Origin: JBIOJM01 sp044450785
Lineage (GTDB): Bacteria > Planctomycetota > Planctomycetia > Isosphaerales > Isosphaeraceae
Assembly: GCA_044450785.1 (NCBI GenBank)
Contig: JBIOJM010000123.1
Span: 1-26,003 of the forward strand
Direction of reading: 5' to 3'
Length of the DNA: 26,003 bases
The position numbers and the translations under genes were made by a program. This document shows, piece after piece, positions 1 to 7,197 of this stretch; the first letter of the stretch is position 1, and every line of letters starts with the position of its first letter. A model generated the notes under the pieces. That model did not search any database. It was not told the origin of the DNA and saw only the letters and a program-made list of their open reading frames with translations.

Positions 1-1
1 A

Positions 2-502
2 CAGAAAGGTCTGTCTACCTGCGCCCGTTCCGGCCCGGAAAACACCAACTTTTCATCAGCCCAGGGTAACACCGACGGACCGAGCCGGGAGCAACGCGCA
101 GCCGTGGCGGTCCGTCGCATCCGGTCGTTGATCGACGAGGGCGATATCGCCGGCGCGCTGGCGGCTTACGACAAATCCGCGCGGACTCTGTTCGACTGGC
201 CATCTCAGCCCGACCTCTACGGGATGATCAAGGCCCTGCATGCCCGTGGTGCCGAGCCCAACTCGATCCGACTGATGCGCGACCACTGCCGGTATTACCC
301 CGGCGACTCGTCCAAGATGCGGCTCAAGCTCGCGCAAGTCTTGAGCCGGGATCGCCAGCGCCCCGTCGCCGCGTTGCGAATCCTCGAGGAAATTCCCCCC
401 GGCTCGCTTCCCGCGGACCTCGAATCGACCCGCCGGAAGCTCGTCCGGAAAGCGGACCAGTTGCGCGAGGAGGGCGTCCTCGAGCTGGAAGGGGACGATT
501 GA
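2..502 (+). CDS. C-terminal part of a helical, TPR-like protein (5' end outside window)
   Basis: The frame is open from the first bases of the window to the TGA at 500-502, so the true start lies upstream; a GTG at 104 is available but need not be used. The visible 166 residues are hydrophilic and helical. The part after residue ~35 (AVRRIRSLIDEGDIAGALAAY) has the A-x-x-x-Y and leucine spacing of TPR-like helical repeats, followed by a charged tail ending LELEGDD. From memory, similar tails occur at the C-terminus of planctomycete rhomboid-family membrane proteases, but no membrane segment or Ser-His catalytic pair lies inside the window, so that identity is only a guess. Function unknown from the visible part. 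Confidence 0.6.
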   Translation, partial: QKGLSTCARSGPENTNFSSAQGNTDGPSREQRAAVAVRRIRSLIDEGDIAGALAAYDKSARTLFDWPSQPDLYGMIKALHARGAEPNSIRLMRDHCRYYPGDSSKMRLKLAQVLSRDRQRPVAALRILEEIPPGSLPADLESTRRKLVRKADQLREEGVLELEGDD

Positions 503-597
503 CAGGAGTCGGGTTGATTACCGGTATGCCGCTTCGCTTGCTGCTCGACCGAGGGCGCCTTTTGGGCTCACCCGCTCTCGACGAGGACAGGTGGCTA

Positions 598-625
598 TTG
601 GTGAAAAGGCACAGTCAGTTACAAT
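598..625 (+). promoter_or_regulatory. Candidate sigma70-type promoter upstream of the membrane nuclease-like gene
   Basis: TTGGTG (598-603) and TACAAT (620-625) are separated by 16 bp, about 105 bp before the ATG at 730. The -10 differs from consensus at one position and the -35 at three. The 500-729 gap holds no other convincing coding signal; the frame that runs through it has no good start and no family resemblance. Confidence 0.3.
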
Positions 626-729
626 GCGGAAGCGTCAGACGGAAACTTCTCCGCTCGACCGACGACGAATCGTTTGAGATCGGCGTGTCGGCATTTCATG
701 GATGCCGTTTCCAGCACTCAGGCCATTAC

Positions 730-1488
730 ATGGACTCCAACATCGTCGCCGCGCTTATCGGAGGTGGTACCACGGTCATCGCGGCCGTGATCACAACGAT
801 CTACGCAAAGCATCGAGACAAAGAGAATTCAAGATTTGAGACCCGCCCGTTTCAACGTTCAAGGGACCGCCTTATGGTCAGCACCCTGCTCGCGGTCTTG
901 ATGATCGTCGGGGGTCTTTGCCTGACTTTCGGTGGAATCATCGTCCTACTGAGACGGCAACCAGGTTCGCCGGTCACAGGCAGGTTGTCTGCAGCCTCTA
1001 CGACAGACTCCCCCGACGCTCCGATCCGACATAACCAGCCGATGCCTCCTTCGGGGAAGGCGACCAAGCGGCCTGATCCACTGGATTCACAGGAAAAGGG
1101 CATCGAGTTCGAGAAATGGGTCGTGGCCCATTTACATCGTGGCTTCTATACGATTAAGGAGTGGCGCGGAGACAAGTACGTCGAAGGCAATTACGCCGAG
1201 ACCTCTTCAAATCCTGATCTCGAAGTCGAGTTCCACATGCGGGAAATCCGAAAGCCGTTCGCCATTGAGTGCAAGTGGAGGCATGACTACGAGCAGGGCG
1301 AGAAACCGTACGTCGACTGGGCCTCGGATCGCCAGATCGAGAATTACCGCGGTTTTGCAAAAGCCAGGAATATGCCGGTATTCGTAGTCATCGGAATCGG
1401 CGGCGCACCCAACGACCCTGCCGAGGTCTTCGTCGTCCCGCTGAATAGCCTGAGGTACCCGAAGGCAACCGCTGAATACCTTGCATAG
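730..1488 (+). CDS. Membrane-anchored PD-(D/E)XK nuclease-like protein, ending at an amber codon
   Basis: 252 residues from the ATG at 730. I chose this start over the longer open frame from 499 because it begins directly before the first membrane helix. Residues ~4-25 and ~41-67 are two hydrophobic helices, followed by a Pro/Ser/Thr-rich linker (~70-115). The last ~130 residues look like a restriction-endonuclease fold: an acidic helix GIEFEKWVVAHL, then NPDLEVEF, then FAIECKWR, which gives the E...PD...ExK pattern of PD-(D/E)XK enzymes, with a later Q-x-x-x-Y (RQIENYRGF). This suggests a nuclease-like domain held at the membrane on the cytoplasmic side; the substrate cannot be inferred. The TAG at 1486-1488 is odd: the same frame continues for 20 sense codons with coding-like content (FRRKNKETSLYYDYDKLELR) to TAA at 1549-1551, as if the ancestral protein ended there. 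Confidence 0.65.
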   Translation: MDSNIVAALIGGGTTVIAAVITTIYAKHRDKENSRFETRPFQRSRDRLMVSTLLAVLMIVGGLCLTFGGIIVLLRRQPGSPVTGRLSAASTTDSPDAPIRHNQPMPPSGKATKRPDPLDSQEKGIEFEKWVVAHLHRGFYTIKEWRGDKYVEGNYAETSSNPDLEVEFHMREIRKPFAIECKWRHDYEQGEKPYVDWASDRQIENYRGFAKARNMPVFVVIGIGGAPNDPAEVFVVPLNSLRYPKATAEYLA

Positions 1489-1573
1489 TTCCGCAGAAAG
1501 AACAAGGAGACCAGCCTCTACTACGACTACGACAAGCTCGAGCTGCGGTAAGGAAACGGCCAACGCGCACTCG

Positions 1574-1663
1574 TCAAATCAGCTCCGGAAACCCGCGCAA
1601 AGACGCCACGGTCTGGGAAAGCCCCTGGCGCTCGAGTGATTGCAAGTACTCCTCCACGTTCAT
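1574..1663 (-). pseudogene. 29-codon fossil of the C-terminus of an unidentified gene
   Basis: On the minus strand an ATG at 1663 opens 29 codons ending in TGA, reading MNVEEYLQSLERQGL then SQTVASLRGFPELI. A stop lies directly before the ATG in the same frame. The amphipathic 'EEYLQSLERQGLSQTVASLR' pattern looks like the last helices of a small protein; PIN-domain toxins can end this way, but I cannot confirm a family. It is too short to be a whole enzyme and abuts the start of the divergent sulfatase gene, so I read it as a remnant left at a recombination junction. Confidence 0.35.
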
Positions 1664-1665
1664 CT

Positions 1666-3033
1666 ATGACCGCTTCACTTCGAATCGCCCTGACGAGCAT
1701 ACTGACGCTTGCGGTCCCCGCTTCGACCGCGCCCGCGGCCGAGCCGGCCAGGCCCAATGTCGTTGTGATCCTGACCGACGATCAAGGGACAGTCGACCTG
1801 CGAGCGGCCGGTGCCACTGACCTCGAGACGCCAAGCCTCGATGCGCTCGCGCGGCGCGGGGTGCGGTTCACGCAGTTCTATGCGGCGGCGCCCGTCTGCT
1901 CGCCGTCGCGCGCCGGCCTGCTGACGGGCCGTCATCCGATCAAGGCCGGCATGCCCTCCAACGCCCCGTCGCGGCCGGGCCAGCCGGGCATGCCGGCCAG
2001 CGAAATCACGATCGCCGAGATGCTCAAAACGAGCGGCTACGCGACGGCCCACGTGGGCAAGTGGCATTTGGGCTATTCTCCCGAAACGATGCCCCTGGGC
2101 CAGGGATTCGATTTCTCGTTCGGACACATGGGAGGATGCATCGACAATTATTCGCATTTCTTCTACTGGGATGGTCCGAACCGGCATGACCTGCACCGTG
2201 ACGGCCGCGAAGTCCACGCGCCGGGGCGATTTTTCGCCGATCTGATGGTCGAGGAGGCCGCCGGCTTCCTCGAGCGGCATCGAGACAGGCCGTTCTTCCT
2301 GTATTTCGCCGTCAACGAGCCCCATTACCCCTACCAGGGGGACCTCAAGTGGCTCGAGCACTACGCCCATCTGAAATACCCGCGCAACCTTTATGCGGCC
2401 TTCCTGTCGACGATGGACGAGCGCATCGGACGGCTAATGGAAAAGCTCGATGCACTGGGGCTTCGGGAGCGGACGATCGTGATCGTCCAGTCGGACCACG
2501 GCCACTCGACCGAGGAGCGCGCCCACTTCGGCGGCGGCAGCGCGGGCCCATATCGCGGTGCGAAGTTCAGCCTGTTCGAGGGGGGCATCCGCGTGCCGGC
2601 GATCGTGAGCTGGCCGGGACACCTGCCACAGAACGAAGTCCGCTCTCAAATGGCATACGGCTGCGACTGGCTGCCGACAATCGCCGAGCTGTGTGGGGTC
2701 GCGCCGCCGGGCAATCCGCTGGACGGCAAGAGCTTGGTCCCGGTGATCCGATCGGGCGATGCGCCGACACCCCACGACGTCTTGCACTGGCAGATCGGCT
2801 CGAGCTGGGCCGTACGCGCCGGCGACTGGAAGCTGCTCTTCGACGTGGTCGATACAACCCGGCGCGCCCCGGGCGAGCGGATCGCTGGGGCGTTCCTGGT
2901 CAACCTCCACGACGACCCGTCGGAAACGACCAACCTCGCGGCCCTACGACCGGACATCGTCGCGCGCCTCAAGCGCCTGCGGGCCGAATGGGAGGTCGGT
3001 GTTCCCCGGGCGCGCGCCCCGGCGGTCCAGTAA
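1666..3033 (+). CDS. Exported arylsulfatase-family sulfatase
   Basis: 455 residues from the ATG at 1666, which gives a Sec signal peptide (MTASLRIALTSILTLAVPAS, cleavage probably near APAAE-PARPN); the upstream in-frame GTG at 1636 would bury it. The alkaline-phosphatase-superfamily sulfatase core is complete: NVVVILTDDQG with the metal-binding Asp pair at 38-39, the sulfatase signature CSPSRAGLLTGR with Cys78 as the residue converted to formylglycine and Arg82, GKWHLG with Lys132 and His134, SDHGH with Asp277-His278, and Lys300 in YRGAKFSLFEGG. It should hydrolyse sulfate esters of polysaccharides or aryl sulfates in the periplasm. The CxPSR form needs an aerobic formylglycine-generating enzyme or anaerobic maturase, neither of which is here. 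No clear Shine-Dalgarno is visible. The last 90 bp overlap the kinase gene on the opposite strand. The exact substrate class is not determinable by eye. Confidence 0.92.
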   Translation: MTASLRIALTSILTLAVPASTAPAAEPARPNVVVILTDDQGTVDLRAAGATDLETPSLDALARRGVRFTQFYAAAPVCSPSRAGLLTGRHPIKAGMPSNAPSRPGQPGMPASEITIAEMLKTSGYATAHVGKWHLGYSPETMPLGQGFDFSFGHMGGCIDNYSHFFYWDGPNRHDLHRDGREVHAPGRFFADLMVEEAAGFLERHRDRPFFLYFAVNEPHYPYQGDLKWLEHYAHLKYPRNLYAAFLSTMDERIGRLMEKLDALGLRERTIVIVQSDHGHSTEERAHFGGGSAGPYRGAKFSLFEGGIRVPAIVSWPGHLPQNEVRSQMAYGCDWLPTIAELCGVAPPGNPLDGKSLVPVIRSGDAPTPHDVLHWQIGSSWAVRAGDWKLLFDVVDTTRRAPGERIAGAFLVNLHDDPSETTNLAALRPDIVARLKRLRAEWEVGVPRARAPAVQ

Positions 3034-4653
3034 GTCCTGGGCTGAGTCCCATTCCAGCGAGGATAGGAGTGCCAGCACGCTGTCGGGGTCGACCGGCTTG
3101 ACCAGATGGTGGTCAAATCCGGCCTCGCGGGAGCGGCGCCGGGCTTCATCCTCGGCGTAGCCGGTGACGGCAACCAGGAGTGCGATGCCCTCTCCGAATT
3201 CCGGGTTGCCTCGGAGCCGGCGCGCCAGTTCGTAGCCATCCATGCCAGGCAGGCCGATGTCCATCAGTACCACCTGAGGACGGAAGCTCACAACCGCTTC
3301 GAGCGCGAGACCGCCGTCGTAGGCGACCCGAACTTCGTGCCCCTCGAGCTTGAAGACTCTGGCCAGGCTCTGCGCCGACGTGACGTTGTCGTCAACCACA
3401 AGGACGCGCCGCGATGGTGTGCTCGACTGGACTCCTCGTGTCAACGTGGGTTCCGAGGTCTCCGGCAGTTGTTCGCCCGCGGGCTGCGTCTCGGTCAGGT
3501 TCGGCAGGCGGACGACGAACTCGCTTCCCCCCCGGTTCAGCCCTTCACTCCTGGCCTCCACGCTTCCTCCGTGCATCTCCACCACGCTCTTCACCAGGGT
3601 CAGGCCCAGCCCGAGCCCCCCCTGGGAGTGGTCGAGCGAGTGATCGACCTGGGCGAACAGTTCGAAGATCCCTGCCAACATCTCGGGAGGGATGCCGATC
3701 CCGTTGTCCCGGACGCGGAAGACGACCTCGGCCCCTTCTTCCGCAACGCTCAGGCGGATCAGTCCGCCGCGGGCGGTGTACTTGGCCGCATTGCTCAGCA
3801 GGTTGGACAGGACCTGGGCCATCCGGATCGAGTCCGCCTCGACAAACAGCGGGCCGGGCGGCAAGGCGATCGACAGGCGATGGTGGTCAGCCTCGATCAC
3901 GGGCCGGCTGGTTTCGACCGCGTAGGCCACGATGGTCGCCACGTCGACCCGCTCTTTGTGGAGCCGGACCTTGCCGCTGGTGACTCGAGAAATCTCGAGC
4001 AGGTCATCGACCAGGTGACCCAGGTGACGAACCTGGTGGTCGACCACATCGCGGGCCCAGCACAAGTCGGGATCGTCCGAGCCGCGCTGCTTCATGATCT
4101 TGACGGCGTTGCGGATCGGGGCCAGGGGGTTGCGCAGCTCGTGGCCCAGCATGGCCAGGAACTCGTTCTTGCGCGTGTTTGCCTCGGCCAGCTTGCGCGT
4201 CTCCTCCTCGCTGTTCCGAAGGGCCGCCTCCGCCCGCTGTCGCTCGGCGATTTCCCGCTCGTAGTCCTGGCCGTCGCAGGTTGCCGGCGCCCGCATGAAG
4301 AGCGGCCTTAGGGCCAGCGCCGCGGCCCAGCACCCACCCGCTGCCAGCAGGGACATTCCGCCCGCGGGATTGACCTGCCCCAGAGCGATCGCGCCGGCGA
4401 GCTGGGACAAGCCGCAGAGGACCAAGAACGCGCCCAGCAACCACATGCTCCCGCGAGAGGGGACCTCGCGTCCAGCTCGCCGCTGCCAGAGATATGACCG
4501 AATGATCACCGTGGCAATGGAGAGGCAGGCCAACGCGAGCAGGGCATCGGACGCCCGGTGCAGGCCGCCGAGATCAGGGCCCAAGGTGCCACGAATCCAT
4601 GTGGCCGCGAATCTCGAATCGCCAAGGATGAAGAGCGGGACGTCCATGAACAT
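2944..4653 (-). CDS. Hybrid sensor histidine kinase with ethylene-receptor-like membrane sensor and receiver domain
   Basis: 569 residues. Residues ~30-120 form three hydrophobic helices that can be aligned with the ethylene-binding region of plant ETR1-type receptors: SDALLALACLSI (compare SDFFIAIAYFSI) and LLGAFLVLCGLSQL (compare VQFGAFIVLCGATHL). A linker coiled coil (130-165) leads to HisKA with FLAMLGHELRNPL, phospho-acceptor His171, then HATPase with N box Asn288, G1 DNGIGIP (316-322) and G2 GLGLGL (346-351). A receiver domain (416-535) has DD at 421-422, phospho-acceptor Asp465 in LMDIGLPGMDG and Lys519. It would autophosphorylate and pass phosphate to its own receiver; no DNA-binding partner is adjacent. 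In the sensor, the copper-ligand Cys is kept (Cys80) but the ETR1 His position is Gln84 and the Tyr position is Cys43, so ethylene binding is doubtful. ATG at 4647 is an alternative start. The tail beyond ~540 is unstructured and overlaps the sulfatase gene. Confidence 0.93.
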   Translation of the reverse strand: MFMDVPLFILGDSRFAATWIRGTLGPDLGGLHRASDALLALACLSIATVIIRSYLWQRRAGREVPSRGSMWLLGAFLVLCGLSQLAGAIALGQVNPAGGMSLLAAGGCWAAALALRPLFMRAPATCDGQDYEREIAERQRAEAALRNSEEETRKLAEANTRKNEFLAMLGHELRNPLAPIRNAVKIMKQRGSDDPDLCWARDVVDHQVRHLGHLVDDLLEISRVTSGKVRLHKERVDVATIVAYAVETSRPVIEADHHRLSIALPPGPLFVEADSIRMAQVLSNLLSNAAKYTARGGLIRLSVAEEGAEVVFRVRDNGIGIPPEMLAGIFELFAQVDHSLDHSQGGLGLGLTLVKSVVEMHGGSVEARSEGLNRGGSEFVVRLPNLTETQPAGEQLPETSEPTLTRGVQSSTPSRRVLVVDDNVTSAQSLARVFKLEGHEVRVAYDGGLALEAVVSFRPQVVLMDIGLPGMDGYELARRLRGNPEFGEGIALLVAVTGYAEDEARRRSREAGFDHHLVKPVDPDSVLALLSSLEWDSAQDLLDRRGARPGNTDLPFGPQALEARDDVRS

Positions 4654-5165
4654 CGCCTTCCATGCCGCGCTTCGATCCGCTCCGCTGGGATCGTCTCGTC
4701 GGCGGCCCTGCCACGACGCGTCTCATTGGATCATCACCGGTATACTTTCCGCAAGCCAACATCTCAATTCGGAACCGTGTCGGACAAAGCCGATCGACGC
4801 CGGCATCACCTTTGACAATCGGCAAGCGCATCATTGTCGGTTCGCTTTGACCATTCAGGTCGTGAGGCAACTTGACCGGCACGAGAGTCGAACGGGCGCG
4901 GGCGGCGTCTTCAGCGGTCCGGGTGGTCGCGCCTGGCCGTCGAGCCGTTTCAGGCGCTCCTTGCGTGAGAAGTCGCGTTCGCTGATCATAATATGGGTGA
5001 AAACGCGAGACATTCCATGGCGAGATGGGGAGTGACGGCCGATAAGACTCAGTACTTCTTGTCGAGCATCGGGACAGTCCGCCCCGACAATGACGAGACT
5101 CCGGCCACGGCGCAGGCGACCGGCGCCCAACGAAACTCCATTTTGATCGATGGGATCGATCCCTC
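4654..5165. other. Intergenic region between divergent kinase and desaturase genes
   Basis: 512 bp with no convincing gene. Open frames exist on both strands (for example one on the minus strand starting MSRVFTHIMISERDFSRKER), but none keeps a coherent protein pattern across its length or resembles a family I know. The promoters of the two divergent genes are presumably here; I did not find a strong -35/-10 pair. A weak inverted repeat (TTGTCG / CGACAA) sits about 70-105 bp before the desaturase ATG. Confidence 0.4.
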
Positions 5166-6152
5166 ATGAGTTACCCCGCCCCCGTGTCGACGGCAGTTCG
5201 GCACCCCGTTTCTTCCCCCGCCCCGAAGGGCGCTCCAGCGGATTCCTCTCGTTTGCCTCGACCGGCCACCGTCCGTCTCGACAGGGTCGTCTGGATTTAC
5301 GTCATCCCGGTCGTGACGATCCATCTGGCGGCCTTGACCGCCTTCGTCCCCTGGCTGTTTACCTGGACGGGCCTGGCTCTGGCCGTTCTCGGTGTGCCCT
5401 TCTACGGCCTCGGCATCACGCTGTGCTATCACCGATTGCTGGCTCACGGCAGCCTCACGGTGCCCAAGTGGCTCGAGCATGGTCTTGCCCTGTTCGCCCA
5501 GTGTTCGTTGCAAGACACCCCGGCCAAGTGGGTGACGGTTCACCGGATGCATCACGTTTTTTCCGACGAACAGCCCGACCCCCACAGCCCGCTGGTCAAC
5601 TTTTTCTGGTCGCACTTCACCTGGTTGTTCTATCAAAACACGGCGACCCGAACCATCGGATCGATGCAGAAGTATGCGCATGACATTCTCGAAGACCCGT
5701 TCTACATGCGACTCGAGAAGACCTATCTGGGCCCCGCGGTTTACCTGGCTCACCTGCTGATGTATCCGATCGCCGGCGCGGCGATCGGCTGGATGACGAC
5801 CGGGACCGGCATGGGAGCGCTCCAGTTCAGCCTGAGTCTGTTTGTCTGGGGTGGCCTGGTGCGAACGGTGCTGGGATGGCATGTGACGTGGTCGGTCAAC
5901 TCGCTCACGCACCTCTTCGGCTACCGCAACTACGAGACGAACGAGAGCAGCCGGAACAACTGGTTCGTCGGGCTGGTGGGCCTGGGCGAAGGCTGGCATA
6001 ACAACCATCATCACGATCCCGCCGCGGCGTCGGTCTGGCATCGTTGGTGGGAGTTCGACCTCACCTATTGCGCGATCCTCTTGCTGAAGCGTCTCGGCCT
6101 GGCCACGCAGATCGTCGAGCCCAAAACGGTGCGCCGCGCCAGACGAGGCTGA
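5166..6152 (+). CDS. Acyl-CoA/acyl-lipid desaturase (delta-9 type, membrane di-iron)
   Basis: 328 residues. It introduces a cis double bond into saturated fatty acyl chains using O2 and electrons from a separate donor, in the inner membrane. The three histidine boxes of membrane fatty acid desaturases are all present: HRLLAH (89-94), HRMHH (126-130) and HNNHH (278-282), plus the NSLTHLFG segment (245-252) that supplies a further metal ligand in stearoyl-CoA desaturases. Hydrophobic helices lie at ~41-62, ~66-86, ~187-210 and ~217-240. The first ~37 residues are a Pro/Ser-rich cytosolic extension. Length is typical for bacterial members. No ferredoxin or cytochrome b5 gene is adjacent. The ATG at 5166 is preceded by only a weak purine stretch. 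Monocistronic: the next gene is a remnant on the other strand. Confidence 0.95.
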   Translation: MSYPAPVSTAVRHPVSSPAPKGAPADSSRLPRPATVRLDRVVWIYVIPVVTIHLAALTAFVPWLFTWTGLALAVLGVPFYGLGITLCYHRLLAHGSLTVPKWLEHGLALFAQCSLQDTPAKWVTVHRMHHVFSDEQPDPHSPLVNFFWSHFTWLFYQNTATRTIGSMQKYAHDILEDPFYMRLEKTYLGPAVYLAHLLMYPIAGAAIGWMTTGTGMGALQFSLSLFVWGGLVRTVLGWHVTWSVNSLTHLFGYRNYETNESSRNNWFVGLVGLGEGWHNNHHHDPAAASVWHRWWEFDLTYCAILLLKRLGLATQIVEPKTVRRARRG

Positions 6153-6188
6153 GCCGGGCGCGGGACCGAGGTGGATGTGGCGAGCTGC

Positions 6189-6748
6189 TCATCCCGCGGA
6201 AACTAATTGGGTTCCGTCAGGAGAATAACTCACATGGCCAGTCGGACCACCACCTCCTAGGTTCCGGTTGTCATCGTAGAGTACAAAGCCGGTTTTCAAC
6301 GTTGCGCGTTTTTCTCCCTTGGCAATATCCGCCAGTTGAACGCCGCCAAACCCGCCACAAGCAACGAATTTGCCATCCCGTGAGCATGCGACGCAACGAG
6401 ATTTTCCGTCGACGAGCGATGTCTTTTCTCCGTCGAGCGACCAAATGCGGACCCCTTCATTGTCGCAAGCGGAAGCGAGAATCTTTCCATCTGGGGAGAA
6501 CACAATACACGAGACATCGCCTTTGTGCATCTTACGTGCCATTTTCTCCTTCGCAGTGCTGACGTCCCAGACCCTGACGAAACCCTTCACATCTCTGACG
6601 CGAAGGACTTGCCATCGGGGCTGAATTGAATGGAACTCACTGCGGCTTCGTGTCCTTTGAGGGTCACTGGTTCCTGCGCATCGAGAGTGCCTGGGCTGTT
6701 CCAGCAGGTGAGCACAATCGCGAGGAGCGAGCTGGGAACATTACGCAT
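6189..6748 (-). pseudogene. Frameshifted and truncated exported WD40-repeat protein
   Basis: From ATG 6748 the minus strand reads a signal peptide (MRNVPSSLLAIVLTC), then EPVTLKGHEAAVSSIQFSPD, the first half of a WD40 blade, and stops at TGA 6589-6587. The other half continues in a different frame (…VRDVKGFVRVWDVSTAKEK), open from GTG 6590 to TGA 6189, with at least two more blades: GDVSCIVFSPDGKILASACD…VRIWSLDG, and GHVSYSPDGTQLVSAG, where it ends in mid-blade. A one-base indel near 6597-6602 restores the blade. A working beta-propeller needs about seven blades; only about three to four remain, so both a frameshift and a 3' loss are present. Its base composition is visibly less GC-rich than its neighbours, which fits a transferred origin. 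Confidence 0.8.
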
Positions 6749-7197
6749 GGAATGACCTTTCAAAGAGGGTGTCTAACCACGATTTGGACATGATCCCGCG
6801 CCGTGGCCCGGTGTCAAGCAAGAAATGGGAAACCATCGATGTCCGTTCATGTTTTCCATGAGGGGATTCGCGTGCGAGACCTCGTCGGGCATACAACGGT
6901 GGTGCGTCGTCCCTCGTTTCCAGCGGGCCGGATGTTACGCACTCGCTGGGCCCGGACAGTCAGTTGCGATTGACGAGCGGGTCGATTCTTCCTAAACTTC
7001 CGCCCGATTCCCGTTCGTTGCGACCAGGGCCGCTGCCGAGAGGATGCGGCCCCGCCTGAGCCGCTCGACCGGCGCGGGCCGGCGGTCCAGGCCTCTTTGG
7101 TGTGGTCTTGCCGGACCTGATTTTCTCAGGACGGGAACGTTTCCTTCCGGGTGGATGGACCACGTCCTTCGAGGTATCGCGGAAAGGATTCCGCCCC
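6749..7197. other. Intergenic region before the lipoprotein gene
   Basis: About 450 bp. I see no gene in it. It holds one good promoter candidate at 6970-6998 (listed separately). The in-frame upstream extension of the lipoprotein ORF to GTG 7102 gives residues that do not resemble a signal peptide and is probably untranslated leader. Confidence 0.45.
6970..6998 (+). promoter_or_regulatory. Candidate sigma70-type promoter of the lipoprotein gene
   Basis: TTGACG (6970-6975) and TAAACT (6993-6998) are separated by exactly 17 bp. The leader to the ATG at 7198 would be about 190 nt. Confidence 0.4.

Noticed and set aside
499..729. Upstream extension of the membrane nuclease-like ORF from TTG 499
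   Set aside because: The start overlaps the previous gene's stop with no ribosome site, and the residues before Met at 730 show no structure. 730 is followed directly by a membrane helix.
3106..4311. Long plus-strand frame (401 codons) opposite the histidine kinase
   Set aside because: Shadow of the GC-rich kinase gene; His/Gly/Arg/Gln-rich with no family pattern.
4855..5130. Minus-strand 91-codon frame with MSRVFTHIMISERDFSRKER in the kinase/desaturase gap
   Set aside because: Only the middle looks protein-like; the rest is Pro/Arg/Ser-rich and the neighbouring frame looks equally likely. No ribosome site.
5049..6041. 330-codon minus-strand frame opposite the desaturase
   Set aside because: Antisense shadow; the plus strand carries all three desaturase histidine boxes.
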